Positions 62,558 through 64,000 of a stretch of DNA of 64,000 nt are shown piece after piece; position 1 is the stretch's first letter; every line of letters begins with the position of its first letter. Location of the stretch: NCBI GenBank assembly GCA_038087035.1, contig CP051187.1:1924501-1988500 (forward strand), in the 5' to 3' direction. The stretch is from Gloeotrichia echinulata CP02. GTDB taxonomy: Bacteria; Cyanobacteriota; Cyanobacteriia; Cyanobacteriales; Nostocaceae. Made by a program: the position numbers and the translations under genes. The notes below the pieces were generated by a model. The model saw nothing but the letters and a program-made list of their open reading frames with translations, did no database searches and was not told the origin of the DNA.

Positions 62558-64000
62558 CGGCTATATCCTACTGTAGAAATTTTGTTTATGACACCACTGA
62601 TCTGTTCAATCCATTAGTTTCCATCACTGGGCTTTCTGGATTGAGACATATATTCGCTAGACTCTATAACCATCTATTAATCAACTCATTTGCTAAAGGT
62701 TCCTCAATTTCATATATATATTATATGAATGCCCTAGCAATAGAGTAGATTAATACGCATCTGCTGACAACTTTGTATAAGCGGTTATTTTTGATAGAAA
62801 AATAGCCAATGCAAAAATAACTCTGATACGGACAAGAAAGTTTTATATGTTCAAGTTACTTCATGGTTCACCAGCTTTACAGGTTTGTACGAAACTTTTG
62901 TATTTCAAAAAGTTAACAAGGTAAAACTAGTAGTGGTAACTAGAACTTTAAACTACCGTTTGCTGAACAATACTTCACTTCGAGCCTTTTGCATCTGACT
63001 TGAAGGGATTGTTACATCATTACCAGACTAACTTAAATTTTTGTTTTCTTCATGAAATTTTTACCCTATATTAGCTTCTAGTTTTTTATAACATGTAACT
63101 GTCAACTAGATTACTTTGTTTTTTGATTGACTTTGATACTTCATCAAAAATTTATTTTGCCTAAATATGCTTAAACAAAATCTTTACAAAGATAGATATT
63201 TAGTCTCTGTAATTTTTATAGTTTCTCATGCTTTTTGTTATATAAAATAGAACAAAGCATTATTGAGTAATCCGTTAATTTACGAGCAAAAAATATTCTA
63301 AGCATAATGTCGAGATCCTGATTGCAACACAACTGCATCAACATTTTTCAGTATTCTTTACTACTTTAACACATACTTACAAGACTATTTATAATTGTTA
63401 ATTATCTAGTACGTATCGACGAAAATCCGTTAATCTGAAAATTATTCATGTAATTTAAGTACATGATAAATAAATGGGCATAAATAAACATAACTTTGCA
63501 GCCAGGCTATAAACATCACACCAAAATTTCTCGACGAAGCTTATCCAAGCTTGATAAGGGTTTCAGGAATCTAAGTAACAATGATTTCAAAAACTAGAGT
63601 TCATACTGTAAAGTGATGCTTATATAAAGCCGAGTTATATCTGAAGCTGCCAATTACAGCAAACTGAAACTTTTTCTATTTCTTTAGAGATATATAAATA
63701 TATCTAATATAAGCTTGCCTCCTTCATTCCCACTAGAGGTTGATGCGGTCGGATATTCAGATGGAAATAAGCAATACCATATTTATCTAAAAAAATTGTA
63801 TACTTTTAAACGATGATGGAGATATCACGACTTGTTTATCTAGTAATTAGTACCACACGTTGTAAATAAGGCTACCGTTTTCAACGTCCACAAGTATTGA
63901 TATATCAACCTTTTGACTTTTGGCGAATGCCTAGCTTTACTAGGACTCAAAGTGGCAGACAAAGCTACAATCTTACTTATCTGACCGTCTCAAACCGATG
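62558..64000. other. AT-rich region without recognised genes
   Basis: 1443 bases. No frame of 60 codons or more looks like a protein and no tRNA-like cloverleaf or CRISPR repeats are seen. A short stem TTATC..GATAA lies near 63541-63557. The promoter for the WcaI-like gene should be at its left end and that of a gene beyond the window possibly at the right. I cannot say whether it holds an untranslated RNA. Confidence 0.5.

Noticed and set aside
1..64000. tRNA, rRNA or CRISPR loci
   Set aside because: None was recognised by eye in the intergenic segments; a covariance-model scan would be decisive.

Overview
The window is chromosomal DNA from a filamentous, probably heterocyst-forming cyanobacterium (Nostoc/Anabaena-like). 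Evidence: a thylakoid formation gene (psb29/thf1), aerobic hemF, many GCGATCGC (HIP1-like) octamers, heptamer short tandem repeats of the TTGTCAT type (334-366, 8193-8270), DUF29 and Uma2 genes, and numerous palindromic repeats and small inverted-repeat elements, some inside genes.

Layout. 1-16 kb holds ordinary housekeeping genes separated by repeat-rich spacers: the start of an Mrp/ApbC-type gene, an SRPBCC-domain gene divergent from hemF, debris of an IS200/IS605-type element with a small ribbon-helix-helix gene, a STAS anti-sigma antagonist, psb29, an ExbB/ExbD pair, DUF1232 and DUF29 genes, a 1067-residue phosphorylase-kinase-like/GH15 protein, mgtE, and a PadR regulator. 16-24 kb is a repeat-invaded stretch: pyrB with an in-frame hairpin repeat, a Uma2 gene broken by a 103-bp MITE with an exact TA duplication, a PD-(D/E)XK-like gene, an intact Uma2 gene, an IS200/IS605-type tnpB whose coding region and right-end hairpin have both taken up repeats, then pmbA and tldD.

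24.2-59.8 kb is one very large surface-glycan locus with every gene on the minus strand. Transcribed from 59.8 kb downwards it carries an ABC-2 exporter (wzm, wzt with a C-terminal extension), an acyltransferase, a Gfo/Idh/MocA oxidoreductase, a first DegT aminotransferase, an unidentified Rossmann-like protein, a sugar formyltransferase, a nucleotide-sugar epimerase and a second DegT aminotransferase. These are followed by about eighteen glycosyltransferases of at least six architectures, a second acyltransferase, two FkbM methyltransferases, a Wzy-like polytopic membrane protein and an asparagine-synthase-type amidotransferase. Many neighbours overlap by 4-11 bases, so long operons are likely. 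The enzymes together suggest a long heteropolysaccharide containing amino sugars (possibly N-formylated and N-acetylated, with amidated uronic acid), O-methylation and O-acetylation, exported by Wzm/Wzt; this chemistry is inferred. A further WcaI-like glycosyltransferase lies at 61.2-62.6 kb beyond transposon debris. The last 1.4 kb is AT-rich and has no gene I can support.

Most interesting: the tnpB allele that appears to have lost its RuvC-II glutamate to a repeat insertion; the MITE in Uma2, whose removal restores the frame exactly; the in-frame repeat in pyrB; and the glycan locus with an unnamed pair of GT-A-like paralogues and a possible N-formyl-sugar branch.
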